This document shows, one piece after another, positions 41,256 to 50,581 of a stretch of 64,000 nucleotides of DNA; position 1 is the first letter of the stretch; every line of letters begins with the position of its first letter. Under the pieces are notes generated by a model, which was not told where the DNA came from, did no database searches, and saw only the letters and a list, made by a program, of their open reading frames with translations. The DNA comes from RPQJ01 sp963707145 (GTDB lineage: Bacteria > Pseudomonadota > Gammaproteobacteria > Steroidobacterales > Steroidobacteraceae): the NCBI GenBank assembly GCA_963707145.1, contig CAVPOQ010000008.1, positions 434,001-498,000 of the forward strand, read 5' to 3'. The translations under genes and the position numbers were made by a program.

Positions 41256-43939
41256 GACTCGGCTTCGGCGACGGGCAATGTGAACTCGAACCGGGCGCCG
41301 CCGTGCGTGCCGGGACCTGCCGTGATCTCGCCGCCATGGGCGCTGACGATGGCACTGCAGATGGCGAGACCCAGGCCGGCGCCGACGACCGGGCTTTCCT
41401 CACGTCCGCGCTGGAATTTCTCGAACAGCAACCGTGGATCGCCAGGTGGCAATCCGGGGCCGTCGTCCTCGACCACGACGCGCACCATCGGGGCGTCGGC
41501 CACCGCGGTGATGCGGATACGCGTGCCCGGCGGCGTGTACTTCGCCGCATTGTCGAGCAAATTCGCCAACACCTGTGACACGAGCACCGGATCCACGCTC
41601 ACGCTCGGCAAATCGTCGGGAAGATCGATCGCAACCGGATGACCCTGCAGCCGCGGCTCCAGGCGATGGAGGGCGGTTCCCACGAGGTCTTCGACGGAAT
41701 GCGTGTCACACCGCAACTCGACACGACCAGACTCGAGACGCATCAGGTCCAGCACGTTCGAGATCAGATTGGACATCTCGTGCGCCTGTTCTTCGATCGA
41801 CAGCGCAAGGGACCGCTGGGCAGATGGCTCTAGTGCCGAGCCGTGGCGCGCCAGCGTGCTCGCCGCGCCGGCAATCACCGCCAGCGGGTTGCGCAGGTCG
41901 TGCGAGATCGAGGCGAGCAGTGTGTTGCGGAGGCTCTCGCTCGCTGCCGCGATGCGCGAGTTGGCCGCCTCTTCACCGAGGGCGGCCCTTTCCCAGGCCA
42001 GCGCAATCTGTCCGGCGAACGTCTCGAGCAGGTGCCGTTGCTCGGGCAACAGGATGCGACGTCGGTTGGTCGGCCGCACGCCGAGCACGCCGAGCGATCG
42101 CTGGGTACCGCCCAGGGGCAGGTAAACGGCAGGCGCGGCCGGCAACGTGTCGGTCCCGAGACCAGCGCGTTGGCCATGGTCGAAGACCCACTGCGCTACC
42201 GAAAGATCAGCGCCCCGGAACGAGTTCTCGAGGGGGCTGCCGCCCGGATACTCCAGGCGCCCGCGAGAATCGGGCGTGAGCACGACGGCGCTCGAGTCGA
42301 AGACTTCGGCGATGTGCCGGACCGCCACGCGCGCCATGTTGTCGCTGCCGCGCGTTCCAGCCAGTTCGCGGCTCATCGCGTACAGCAGTGCAGTGCGCCG
42401 CTCACGGGCGCCGGCGACGCGGTTCTGCTGTCGCACGTTGGCCATCAGGTTGCCGATGGTGAGCGTCACGGCGAGCATGACGAGAAACGTGATCAGGTAT
42501 TCGGCATCGCTCACCTGGAACGTCAGCCGTGGCGGCACGAAGAAGAAATCGAAGGCCGCAACGCTGGCGATGGCGGTGAGGGCCCCGGGTCCGCGGCCGA
42601 GCCTGAGACCCGCGATCGTCGCGCCCAGCACGTAGATCATCGCGACGTTGGTCTCGGAGAACGTCGGATCCATCAGGAAGGCAACGGCAGTGCAGGCCGC
42701 GGTGATCGCCGCGGCCCAGCCGTAGCGCGACCAGGGCACTTCACGCGACAGGTCCAGCCTGGGCTTCGCGCGCCCGGTCGTCTCCTCTCCTTGCCGTGCG
42801 ACCACCAGCACGTCGAAGCCCTTCGCGCGCTTGACGAGTTCCGTCGCCGTCGAGGGCCGCAACAGCGCTTGCCAGCCGCGCCGCTTCGGCTCGCCGACCA
42901 GCACGCGCGTTGCGCCACGAGTGCGCGCGTATTCCATCAGCGCCGTGGCGGCCGTCGTGCCGTCCAGCGTCACGGTGCCTGCACCCAGGGATTCAGCCAT
43001 GCGCAGGATGTCGACGCGTCGGTCGCGCTCCGCGGCCGAGAGGCGCTGCAGCGCGGGCGTCTCCACGTAGACGGCCGTCCACTCGGCGTCGAGCGCGTCA
43101 GCGATCCGCTTGCCGGTGCGCACCAGTTGTTCCGCCTGCGCGTCGGGACCGATGGCGACCAGCAGCCGGTCGCGGGCCAGGTAGGCGCGCGATGGCGATC
43201 CCGCCAGATCCTGCGCGCGTGCCGCCGCATCGACACGATCCGCCGTCCTGCGCAGTGCGAGTTCGCGCAGTGCCATCAGGTTCGGCTTGCGGAAGAAGCG
43301 CTCGACCGCCGTGCCGACCTGGTCGGACAGGTAGACCTTGCCCTGTTGCAGTCGCTGCAGCAGGTCGTCCGGGGGCAGGTCGATCAGCTCGATCTCGTCG
43401 GCCTCGTCGAGCACGTGGTCCGGGATGGTCTCGCGCTGGCGTACGCCGGTGATCTGCGCGATCAGGTCGTTGAGGCTCTCGAGGTGCTGGACGTTGAGCG
43501 TCGTCCAGACATTGATGCCGGCGTCACGGAGTTCCGCAATGTCCTGCCAGCGCTTGGCGTGCCTGGGCGGTGGCACGCCGTCGACCAGGTTCGAGTGCGC
43601 CAGTTCGTCGACCAACAGGATCCCGGGATGACGCTGCAGCGCGGCGTCCAGGTTGAATTCCTGGCGCACCACGCCGCGATAGCGGACCGCCTGCAGCGGC
43701 AGGGCCTCCAGCGTCTCGAGCATGCGCTCGGTTTCGCGGCGGCCGTGAGGCTCGACGTAGCCGACCACGACGTCGGTCCCGGCCGCCTTGGCCGCGAGCG
43801 CCGCCTCGAGCATCGCATAGGTCTTGCCGACTCCAGCCGCGGCACCGAAGAAGACACGCAGTCGCCCGCGGCGCGCCCGCGCCTCCTCGGCCTGCACCTG
43901 TGCGAGCAGTTGGTCCGGGTTCGGACGTTCGTCGGCCAT
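41252..43939 (-). CDS. kdpD: Sensor histidine kinase KdpD
   Basis: This is an 895-residue KdpD. The N-terminal KdpD domain has the Walker A site GAAAGVGKT (residues about 32-40) and LVDELAHSN (about 108), then a universal-stress-protein-like part (about 250-370). Four clustered helices follow (about 400-490), a GAF-like region (about 515-650), the phospho-His in SISHDLRNPLAVI near 677, and the ATPase N-box LANLLDNAAKYTPPG and DDGPGLPPGD. It senses low K+ and acts through KdpE. The gene starts 7 bases after the corrected kdpC stop. Confidence 0.95.
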   Translation of the reverse strand: MADERPNPDQLLAQVQAEEARARRGRLRVFFGAAAGVGKTYAMLEAALAAKAAGTDVVVGYVEPHGRRETERMLETLEALPLQAVRYRGVVRQEFNLDAALQRHPGILLVDELAHSNLVDGVPPPRHAKRWQDIAELRDAGINVWTTLNVQHLESLNDLIAQITGVRQRETIPDHVLDEADEIELIDLPPDDLLQRLQQGKVYLSDQVGTAVERFFRKPNLMALRELALRRTADRVDAAARAQDLAGSPSRAYLARDRLLVAIGPDAQAEQLVRTGKRIADALDAEWTAVYVETPALQRLSAAERDRRVDILRMAESLGAGTVTLDGTTAATALMEYARTRGATRVLVGEPKRRGWQALLRPSTATELVKRAKGFDVLVVARQGEETTGRAKPRLDLSREVPWSRYGWAAAITAACTAVAFLMDPTFSETNVAMIYVLGATIAGLRLGRGPGALTAIASVAAFDFFFVPPRLTFQVSDAEYLITFLVMLAVTLTIGNLMANVRQQNRVAGARERRTALLYAMSRELAGTRGSDNMARVAVRHIAEVFDSSAVVLTPDSRGRLEYPGGSPLENSFRGADLSVAQWVFDHGQRAGLGTDTLPAAPAVYLPLGGTQRSLGVLGVRPTNRRRILLPEQRHLLETFAGQIALAWERAALGEEAANSRIAAASESLRNTLLASISHDLRNPLAVIAGAASTLARHGSALEPSAQRSLALSIEEQAHEMSNLISNVLDLMRLESGRVELRCDTHSVEDLVGTALHRLEPRLQGHPVAIDLPDDLPSVSVDPVLVSQVLANLLDNAAKYTPPGTRIRITAVADAPMVRVVVEDDGPGLPPGDPRLLFEKFQRGREESPVVGAGLGLAICSAIVSAHGGEITAGPGTHGGARFEFTLPVAEAES

Positions 43940-43946
43940 GCCTCGA

Positions 43947-44520
43947 TTATCGTCCTGCGTCGAGCGCGAGGTTCAGTTCGAGCACGTTGACCCGCGGCTC
44001 ACCCAGGACGCCCAGCGTTCGTCCCTCGGTGGCGGCCCGGACCACGCTCGAGCACTTGGGCCTCGGGCAGGCCGCGCTCGCGAGCCACACGCGGCACCTG
44101 GAATTCAGCCGCGGCAACGGAGATCTGCGGGTCAAGGCCGCTGCCTGAAGCCGTCACGAGATCCACCGGCACGGGCCGCGTGTTACCCGGATCGGCCGCG
44201 CGCAGTGCGGCGACACGTGCCTCGACAGCCGTCACCAGCGCCGGGTTGAGGGGCCCCTGGTTCGAGCCGGACGACACGGCGCCGTTGTTCGGCACCGGAC
44301 CCGTGGCCGACGGCCGGCCCCAGAAGTACCGCGGTGACGAGAACGACTGCCCGATCAGGCGCGAGCCGACGAGCTTGCCATCCACCCGGACGAGGCTGCC
44401 GCTGGCCTGCGCCGGAAACGCCACCGCCGCGACCAGCGTCACGAGCCCTGGATAGACGACGCCCGTCACGACCGTCAGCAGCAGGAACACGACGATTGCA
44501 GTGCGGAGTTCACGGATCAT
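43947..44520 (-). pseudogene. kdpC: K+-ATPase subunit KdpC, single-base frameshift
   Basis: KdpC is the small subunit that stabilises the ATP-binding KdpB. The start MIRELRTAIVVFLLLTVVTG and the body (LIGQSFSSPRYFWGRPSATG, LVTASGSGLDPQISVAAAEF, RVARERGLPEAQVL) match the family. After QVLER the frame leaves the family; the other frame continues VVRAATEGRTLGVLGEPRVN and LELNLALDAGR. One extra C near 44044-44047 explains it and removing it gives 190 residues, the E. coli length. The operon is otherwise complete, so I favour a sequence artefact or a mutation that only affects the tail. Confidence 0.87.
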
Positions 44521-44530
44521 TGTGTTGTCC

Positions 44531-46609
44531 TCATACCCAACCGGTGGCTGCCAGCAGCACGTCGATCAGCTTGATGCCGATGAACGGCACCACGAGACCG
44601 CCGAGCCCGAAGACCAGCAGGTTGCGGCGCAACAGGTGCGCGGCGGAGGCTGCGCGGGTCTTCACGCCGCGCAGTGCGAGCGGGACCAGCACCACGATGA
44701 TGAGCGCATTGAAGATCACGGCCGCGAGAATCGCGCTCTCCGGACTCGCCAGGCGCATCAGGTTGAGCGCGTCGAGTTGCGGATACGTGGTCGCAAAGGC
44801 GGCCGGAATGATGGCGAAGTACTTGGCCACGTCGTTCGCGATCGAGAACGTCGTGAGCGCGCCGCGGGTCACCAGCAACTGCTTGCCGACATCCACCACC
44901 TCGATCAGCTTGGTCGGATTCGAGTCGAGGTCCACCATGTTGCCGGCTTCCTTCGCCGCCTGCGTGCCCGTGTTCATGGCCACCGCGACGTCTGCCTGTG
45001 CCAGAGCCGGCGCATCGTTGGTGCCGTCGCCGCACATCGCGACCAGGTGACCCTCGCTCTGGTAACGCCGGATCAGGGCGAGCTTGGTCTCCGGGGTCGC
45101 CTCGGCGAGAAAGTCGTCGACGCCCGCCTCTGCAGCGATCGCGGCCGCGGTCAGCCGATTGTCACCGGTGACCATGACGGTCTTGATGCCCATCTGCCGC
45201 AGTTCTGCGAACCGCTCGCGAATCCCGCCCTTGACGATGTCGCGCAGTTCGATCACGCCGAGCACGCGCTTGCCGTCTGCGACCACGAGCGGCGTCGCGC
45301 CGCCGCGCGCCACGGATTCGACCTGCTGCGTCACCGCGACCGGCCATGCACCGCCTTCCGCCTCGACGAACTTGCGCACGGCATCGGCCGCGCCCTTGCG
45401 CAGCCTGCGCCCTTCCAGATCCACGCCGCTCATGCGGGTCTGTGCCGAGAACTTGTGGAATTCATGCATCGTGCCGGCCAGGTCGCGCCCGCGGAGCTGG
45501 AACCGTTGCTTGGCCAGCACGACGATGGAACGGCCCTCTGGCGTCTCGTCCGCGAGCGAGGCGAGTTGCGCCGCGTCGGCCAGGTCCTGTTCCTTCACTC
45601 CCGGCGCTGCATGAAAGGCAGATGCCTGCCGATCCCCGAGCGTGATCGTGCCGGTCTTGTCGAGCAGCAGCACGTCGACGTCGCCCGCCGCCTCCACCGC
45701 ACGGCCGGAAGTTGCAATCACGTTGGAGCGCACCATGCGGTCCATGCCCGCAATGCCGATCGCGGACAGCAGGCCGCCGATCGTGGTGGGGATCAGGCAG
45801 ACCAGCAGCGCCACGAGTACCACCGCGGTGACGGCGGTGCCGACGCCCGAGCTCGCCACCGCAAACCTGGAAAATGGCGCCAGGGTGACGGTGGCAAGCA
45901 GGAACACCAGCGTCAGGAACGAGAGCAGGATCGACAACGCGATTTCATTCGGCGTCTTGCCGCGCCTGGCGCCCTCCACCATCGCGATCATGCGGTCGAG
46001 GAATGCCTCGCCCGGGTTGCTGGTGACACGCACCACCAGCCAGTCGGACAGCACGCGCGTGCCGCCGGTCACCGAGCAGAAATCCCCGCCCGACTCACGC
46101 AGCACGGGCGCCGATTCGCCGGTGATGGCGCTTTCGTCCACCGACGCCACGCCATCGATGACCTCGCCGTCCGCGGGAATGACGTCCAGGGTTTCGACCA
46201 GCACGACGTCGTCACGGCGCAGCGTGGAGGCCTGGACCAGGGTGTGGCCGTCCTCCAGGCGCCGACCCTTGAGTTTCTTCGCCTGCACTTCCTTGCGCGT
46301 GGAACGCAGGGCTGCGGCCTGGGCCTTGCCGCGACCTTCGGCCACCGCCTCGGCAAAGTTCGCAAACAGCACGGTCAGCCATAACCACGCAGAGATCGTC
46401 AGCACGAACGCGGGACGACCGGCGTCTGGCGCGATCCCGAGCGCCGCAGCGACGCCGAGCGCGGTGGTGAAGAGGCTGCCAACGAAAACCACGAACATCA
46501 CCGGGTTGCGCACCTGCACACGCGGGTCGAGCTTGGCGAAGGAATCGCGGATCCCCTGCAGGATGATGGGTCCGCTGAGGGCGGTGGTGCCGGCAGTTGT
46601 CGCAGTCAT
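44531..46609 (-). CDS. kdpB: K+-transporting P-type ATPase subunit KdpB
   Basis: This 692-residue P-type ATPase subunit has the phospho-Asp in LLDKTGTITLGD near residue 316, the TGES actuator loop, a KGAADAV ATP site and the GDGTNDAPALAQADV hinge. Four to six membrane helices and the SNPTKLIEVVDVGKQLL segment are typical for KdpB. It couples ATP hydrolysis to K+ uptake through KdpA. It ends 10 bases before kdpC and starts 1 base after the kdpA stop. Confidence 0.96.
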   Translation of the reverse strand: MTATTAGTTALSGPIILQGIRDSFAKLDPRVQVRNPVMFVVFVGSLFTTALGVAAALGIAPDAGRPAFVLTISAWLWLTVLFANFAEAVAEGRGKAQAAALRSTRKEVQAKKLKGRRLEDGHTLVQASTLRRDDVVLVETLDVIPADGEVIDGVASVDESAITGESAPVLRESGGDFCSVTGGTRVLSDWLVVRVTSNPGEAFLDRMIAMVEGARRGKTPNEIALSILLSFLTLVFLLATVTLAPFSRFAVASSGVGTAVTAVVLVALLVCLIPTTIGGLLSAIGIAGMDRMVRSNVIATSGRAVEAAGDVDVLLLDKTGTITLGDRQASAFHAAPGVKEQDLADAAQLASLADETPEGRSIVVLAKQRFQLRGRDLAGTMHEFHKFSAQTRMSGVDLEGRRLRKGAADAVRKFVEAEGGAWPVAVTQQVESVARGGATPLVVADGKRVLGVIELRDIVKGGIRERFAELRQMGIKTVMVTGDNRLTAAAIAAEAGVDDFLAEATPETKLALIRRYQSEGHLVAMCGDGTNDAPALAQADVAVAMNTGTQAAKEAGNMVDLDSNPTKLIEVVDVGKQLLVTRGALTTFSIANDVAKYFAIIPAAFATTYPQLDALNLMRLASPESAILAAVIFNALIIVVLVPLALRGVKTRAASAAHLLRRNLLVFGLGGLVVPFIGIKLIDVLLAATGWV

Positions 46610-46610
46610 C

Positions 46611-48419
46611 TCAGTGGCTCCCGTAGAGCTGGAGGTGTTCCACGATCGGCCCGAGCGCGAGCGCGGGCAGGAACGTGAGCGCGCCGACCAGCAGCACAGT
46701 GGTCACCAGCAAAGTGACGAAAAGAGGCGTGTGTGTGGGCAAGGTGCCCGCCGTGATCGCCGTCGCGCGTTTGGCGGCCAGGCTGCCGGCGATCGCCAGC
46801 ACCGGGATCATCAGCCAGTAGCGCGAAACCCAAATCGCGATGCCAAGTGCGAAATTGTAGAAGGGCGTGTTGGCCGAGAGCCCCGCGAAGGCGCTGCCGT
46901 TGTTGTTGCCGGCGGATGAGAATGCATACAGGATTTCCGAGAACCCGTGCACGCCGGGATTGGCGACGCTCGCGGTGGCCGCCGGGGTCATAACCGCCAC
47001 CGCGGTGCCCAGCAGGACTGCCAGGCACGGCACGAGCAGCACGATCGCCGCCATCTTCACCTCGTAGGCCTCGATCTTCTTCCCGAGATATTCGGGCGTG
47101 CGCCCGACCATCAGCCCGGCGATGAACACCGCGATGACGGCGAACATCAGCATGCCGTAGAGCCCGCTGCCGACGCCGCCGAAGACGACTTCACCGAGCT
47201 GCATCAGCCACATCGGCACCAGCCCGCCAAGCGGCGTGAACGAATCGTGCATCGCATTGACTGACCCGTTCGAGGCGGCGGTCGTGGCTGTCGCCCAAAG
47301 CGCGGAGTTGGCGATGCCGAATCGTGTCTCCTTGCCCTCCATGTTGCCGCCGGGCTGTGGCGTGGATGCCGCCTGGTCGACACCGAGTGCATCGAAGCGA
47401 GGATTCCCGGCCTGCTCGGCCGCAAACGCGCCGACCAGCAAGGGCAGGAAGATCGCCAGCATCGCCGCCAGCAACGCCCAGCCCTGCCGCTTGTCGTTGA
47501 CCATGCTGCCGAACGTGTAGCAGAGCGCGGCCGGAATCAGCAGGATGGCCAGCACCTCGAGAAAATTCGACAGCGGTGTCGGGTTTTCGAAAGGGTGTGC
47601 CGAGTTGACGTTGAAGAACCCGCCACCGTTCGTGCCGAGCTGCTTGATCGCCACCTGGCTCGCGGCCGGACCGAGCGGCAGCGTCTGCTCGGTGACGGTC
47701 TGGTCCGTCATGACCGCCGCTCCAGACGCATCCAGCTGTGGCGTGCCGTCGGCGTTGGTCGCCGGCACCTGGATGACCACTGGTTCGACCAGGGTCGCCT
47801 GCTGGTACGGCGCGAACGACTGCACGACGCCCTGCGCCGCGAGCACGACGGCCAGGATGAAGGACAGGGGCAGAAGCACGTACAAGGTGCTGCGCGTGAA
47901 GTCGACCCAGAAGTTGCCGATCTGGCCCGCCTCGCGACGGGTGAAGCCGCGGGTCAGCGCGATCAGCACGGCGATGCCGGAAGCTGCCGACAGGAAATTC
48001 TGCACGGCGAGCCCGAGCATCTGCGTCAGGTAGCTCATGGTCGCTTCGCCGGCGTAACCCTGCCAGTTGGTGTTGGTCGCAAAGCTGACGGCCGTGTTGA
48101 ACGAAGAATCGGGCGAGACGGCGGCCAGCCCCTGCGGGTTCAACGGCAGGAAGCCTTGCAGGCGCTGCAGCGCGTACACGGCGAGGACACCCAGCAGGTT
48201 CACCAGCAGGACGCTGAACGCGTAGCGTTTCCAGTCCGATTCGCGCGCTGGATCCACACCGGAGATGCGGTAGATCAACCGCTCGACGGGCCCAAGCAGC
48301 GGCGACATGAAGGTGCGCTCGCCCTGGAAGACAGCAGCCATATAGGCGCCGAGCGGCTTCACGAGCAGCACGAGCGCCACGACATACAACGCCAGCTGCA
48401 GCAGTCCCTGGCCGGTCAT
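46611..48419 (-). CDS. kdpA: K+-transporting ATPase subunit KdpA
   Basis: This 602-residue KdpA is the K+-translocating subunit, a superfamily-of-K+-transporter fold. Selectivity-filter-like segments are visible: SFATNTNWQGYAGEATMSYL, IKQLGTNGGGFFNVNSAHPF, and the late FAFSSAGNNNGSAFAG. Ten or more helices are present. The ATG overlaps the end of kdpF (ATGA). It is long but complete. Confidence 0.96.
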   Translation of the reverse strand: MTGQGLLQLALYVVALVLLVKPLGAYMAAVFQGERTFMSPLLGPVERLIYRISGVDPARESDWKRYAFSVLLVNLLGVLAVYALQRLQGFLPLNPQGLAAVSPDSSFNTAVSFATNTNWQGYAGEATMSYLTQMLGLAVQNFLSAASGIAVLIALTRGFTRREAGQIGNFWVDFTRSTLYVLLPLSFILAVVLAAQGVVQSFAPYQQATLVEPVVIQVPATNADGTPQLDASGAAVMTDQTVTEQTLPLGPAASQVAIKQLGTNGGGFFNVNSAHPFENPTPLSNFLEVLAILLIPAALCYTFGSMVNDKRQGWALLAAMLAIFLPLLVGAFAAEQAGNPRFDALGVDQAASTPQPGGNMEGKETRFGIANSALWATATTAASNGSVNAMHDSFTPLGGLVPMWLMQLGEVVFGGVGSGLYGMLMFAVIAVFIAGLMVGRTPEYLGKKIEAYEVKMAAIVLLVPCLAVLLGTAVAVMTPAATASVANPGVHGFSEILYAFSSAGNNNGSAFAGLSANTPFYNFALGIAIWVSRYWLMIPVLAIAGSLAAKRATAITAGTLPTHTPLFVTLLVTTVLLVGALTFLPALALGPIVEHLQLYGSH

Positions 48420-48508
48420 TGGAATTTCTCCGGGTACAGGAGCGCGACCACGAGATAGACGAAAAGTCCGACGGCCAGCAGCAGGCCAATCAGGTCCACG
48501 GCAGTCAC
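48416..48508 (-). CDS. kdpF: K+-transporting ATPase subunit KdpF
   Basis: This is a 30-residue single-helix protein that stabilises the Kdp complex and is usually missed by gene finders. The sequence reads VTAVDLIGLLLAVG followed by LFVYLVVALLYPEKFQ, a typical KdpF. GTG start at 48506-48508; the stop overlaps the kdpA start. It also overlaps the tiny ORF upstream by 4 bases (GTGA). Confidence 0.85.
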   Translation of the reverse strand: MTAVDLIGLLLAVGLFVYLVVALLYPEKFQ

Positions 48509-48597
48509 GACTGGCCCCTCAGCCGGTCGCACAGCCGGAACAAGGCCCAGGTGGCGCCGCACAGCGCCAATGTCACCAGCAGAACGAGGATTTCCAT
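48505..48597 (-). CDS. Tiny membrane protein upstream of kdpF
   Basis: This 30-residue protein (MEILVLLVTLALCGATWALF then RLCDRLRGQS) has one hydrophobic helix and a basic C-terminus. The ATG at 48595-48597 is followed by a coupled stop/start with kdpF (TGA at 48505-48507 overlapping its GTG). Similar short frames precede kdpF in other proteobacteria, so it may be a real small Kdp partner, but its function is unknown. A GGAGG-like motif precedes the start (TGGAGGTCAAGGC). Confidence 0.6.
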   Translation of the reverse strand: MEILVLLVTLALCGATWALFRLCDRLRGQS

Positions 48598-48636
48598 GCC
48601 TTGACCTCCAGTTACGGAGGCAAGCGTAGGCAGTCG

Positions 48637-48655
48637 GGTGTTAGGGCGGCGTTAG
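48637..48655 (-). promoter_or_regulatory. Candidate KdpE-binding direct repeat
   Basis: The + strand carries ggtgttag at 48637-48644 and ggcgttag at 48648-48655, an 11-bp-spaced direct repeat, as OmpR-type regulators bind. It lies about 40 to 60 bases upstream of the first Kdp start. There is no evidence beyond spacing and place. Confidence 0.4.
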
Positions 48656-48869
48656 AAAATCAGGCGGCAGGCGGCCTGGCCCGGATCGAGCAAGGGATGA
48701 GAGCCTCACCCAACCGTAGAGCCGACGTGAACCCAATCGATCACCGAATCCCGGCCGCTTGAGAAGTACGCGAAGATCCGCTGACCTGCAGCACCCGAGG
48801 AGCATCTGCACAGTTCAGGAGCAGTTCGAGGTCGTGGGTCAAGACTGGACGCCCGTCGACGGGCGTTGC

Positions 48870-49850
48870 CTATGGCCGGCCCTCGATGCCGCGCCGCAGG
48901 AACTCGTCCCCGTCCTGAAACCGTCGCGCCGCGAGCCACAGCCGCAGCAGGTGGCGCTTCTCCTCGGGGTCGTCCCAGTCCTGGTAGTCCGATCGCGCAT
49001 GCAGGATCACGCTGTTCTTGAGGAACTGCATGTCGCCCGGCTGAAACGCCATGTCGAGTGCCATGCCGTCCTCGAGCGGGATGGTCTCGAGCAGGTCGAG
49101 CAATCGGAGCTGCGCATCGGAGAGCCGCGCGACGTCGGGGAAGTCCTCGGCCGCGTGGCGCACGTACCACGGCAACAGGAACATGCGGAACGCGTCGCCG
49201 TCGATCGTGACGATGCGGTACGGGAACGTCCTCGGTCCGTTGGGTCCGAACTGGCCGTGCGCATGGTGCTGCCAGGTCTCGAACAGCAGCGGTGCGAGGT
49301 CCGGCCGGCGACGGATGACCTCGTGGTAGACGCGGACCGACGAGCAGATGCGGCTCACGCCCCCGGACTTCGCGGTGCGCAGGCACAGCAGCCCGATGAT
49401 GTCGGCGCCGTCGGTGTGGAAGCTCAGCCCGGCGCGCGTGCGGTAGAGCCGCGTGTCGTGGCTTGCGGCGTCGGCGCCGGTGTCGCGCACGTCCACCAGC
49501 AGCTCGCCCGCCGTGTTCTGCGGCACCGCATCGCCGAGATGCCGCCCGAGGATCCAGTACGCCGTGGCGGCGTCCTCGCGGCTCCACTCGCGCACCGGCA
49601 GGCCGCGCACCAGCACGAAGCCGAGTCCGCGCTCGAGCCGCTCGAGCCAGTCCGCCACAGTGGGCGCGAGCACCCCGAGTGGGGCGTCCTGTGCGGTGAC
49701 CTCCCGCAGTTCCCGGCCCGAGGCACGCACTCTGGCGACCAGCCCCGCGAGCTCGGCGATCTCCGCGTCGGTGAGACGATGCATCCAGAGGTCGGCGCGA
49801 TCCTGCAGGTCGGCGCCGTGCCAGTCGGCCGGTGAATCATGGCGCCGCAT
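48870..49850 (-). CDS. Fe(II)/2-oxoglutarate dioxygenase, TauD/TfdA family
   Basis: This is a 326-residue TauD-type dioxygenase. The metal site HxD is in LSFHTDGADIIGLLCLRTAK (about residues 182-184) and the distal His in NSVILHARSDYQDWDDPEEK (about 292), followed by Arg residues (RHLLRLWLAARR) for 2-oxoglutarate. It hydroxylates an unknown substrate. The start is ATG 49848-49850, overlapping the stop of the bicupin gene upstream by one base, so the two form an operon. The frame stays open further upstream, but that is the antisense of the cupin gene. Confidence 0.85.
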   Translation of the reverse strand: MRRHDSPADWHGADLQDRADLWMHRLTDAEIAELAGLVARVRASGRELREVTAQDAPLGVLAPTVADWLERLERGLGFVLVRGLPVREWSREDAATAYWILGRHLGDAVPQNTAGELLVDVRDTGADAASHDTRLYRTRAGLSFHTDGADIIGLLCLRTAKSGGVSRICSSVRVYHEVIRRRPDLAPLLFETWQHHAHGQFGPNGPRTFPYRIVTIDGDAFRMFLLPWYVRHAAEDFPDVARLSDAQLRLLDLLETIPLEDGMALDMAFQPGDMQFLKNSVILHARSDYQDWDDPEEKRHLLRLWLAARRFQDGDEFLRRGIEGRP

Positions 49851-50545
49851 CAGCCGGCGGGCGGTGTCAGCAGCGTCGCACCGAGCTGCCCCACCTTCAC
49901 GTAGATCAGCGCTCCCTCCGTGCCGGTGAACGGTGCGTGACGGCTCCAGCGCGGGTTGCGCAGCCAGGTCCCGGCCGGATACTCGCCATGCTCGTCGCGA
50001 AACAGCCCCTCGAGCACGAGGATCTCCTCCCCGCCCGGATGCGCGTGCGGGTGGAAGCGCGTATCGGGCGCCCAGCGGACCAGCGCCGTGCTGACGCCGT
50101 CGAACTCGTGCAGCGGCATCACCGCGAGGCCCGGCACGAGGCCGGGATGCCACGGCTGCCCGCGCGTCGCGATGCGCACGGACTGCGAGTCGCCCGGCCC
50201 GAACTGCCACAGCTTCACGAACAAGGTGCAGCCCTCGCGCGAGTATGGCGCGTGCGAGCTGCCGGGCGGATTGCGCACATAGGTGCCGGCCGGGTAGTCG
50301 CCCTGCTCGTCGGAGAACGTGCCCTCGAGCACCAGGAATTCCTCGCCGCCGCCGTGCACGTGGCGATCGAAGCGCGAGCCGGGCGCGTAGCGCACGATGC
50401 TGGTGGCGCGCGCCACCTCGCCGCCGACCCGATCGAGCAGGTGGCGGTGTACGCCCGGCAGCGGCGAGGGCACCCAGCTGCCAGGGTGCGGCGCGGCGAC
50501 GACGGCGCGCTGGTCGAAGTCGGCGTTGAACTCAGTGACAGCCAT
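49850..50545 (-). CDS. ChrR-type double cupin protein
   Basis: This 231-residue protein has two cupin domains. The first has HVHGGGEEFLVLEGTFSDEQ and YPAGTYVRNPPGSSHAPYS; the second has HPHAHPGGEEILVLEGLFRD and YPAGTWLRNPRWSRHAPFTG. The repeated metal-binding His/Glu pattern and the ChrR-like spacing suggest a metal-dependent cupin like the C-terminal domain of ChrR anti-sigma factors. It immediately precedes the dioxygenase gene (1-base overlap). Function in the pair is not known; a role in handling an oxidised substrate is possible. Confidence 0.82.
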   Translation of the reverse strand: MAVTEFNADFDQRAVVAAPHPGSWVPSPLPGVHRHLLDRVGGEVARATSIVRYAPGSRFDRHVHGGGEEFLVLEGTFSDEQGDYPAGTYVRNPPGSSHAPYSREGCTLFVKLWQFGPGDSQSVRIATRGQPWHPGLVPGLAVMPLHEFDGVSTALVRWAPDTRFHPHAHPGGEEILVLEGLFRDEHGEYPAGTWLRNPRWSRHAPFTGTEGALIYVKVGQLGATLLTPPAG

Positions 50546-50581
50546 TCAGGGTCCGCGACGGGGGCGTGCGGCGAGCGACGC

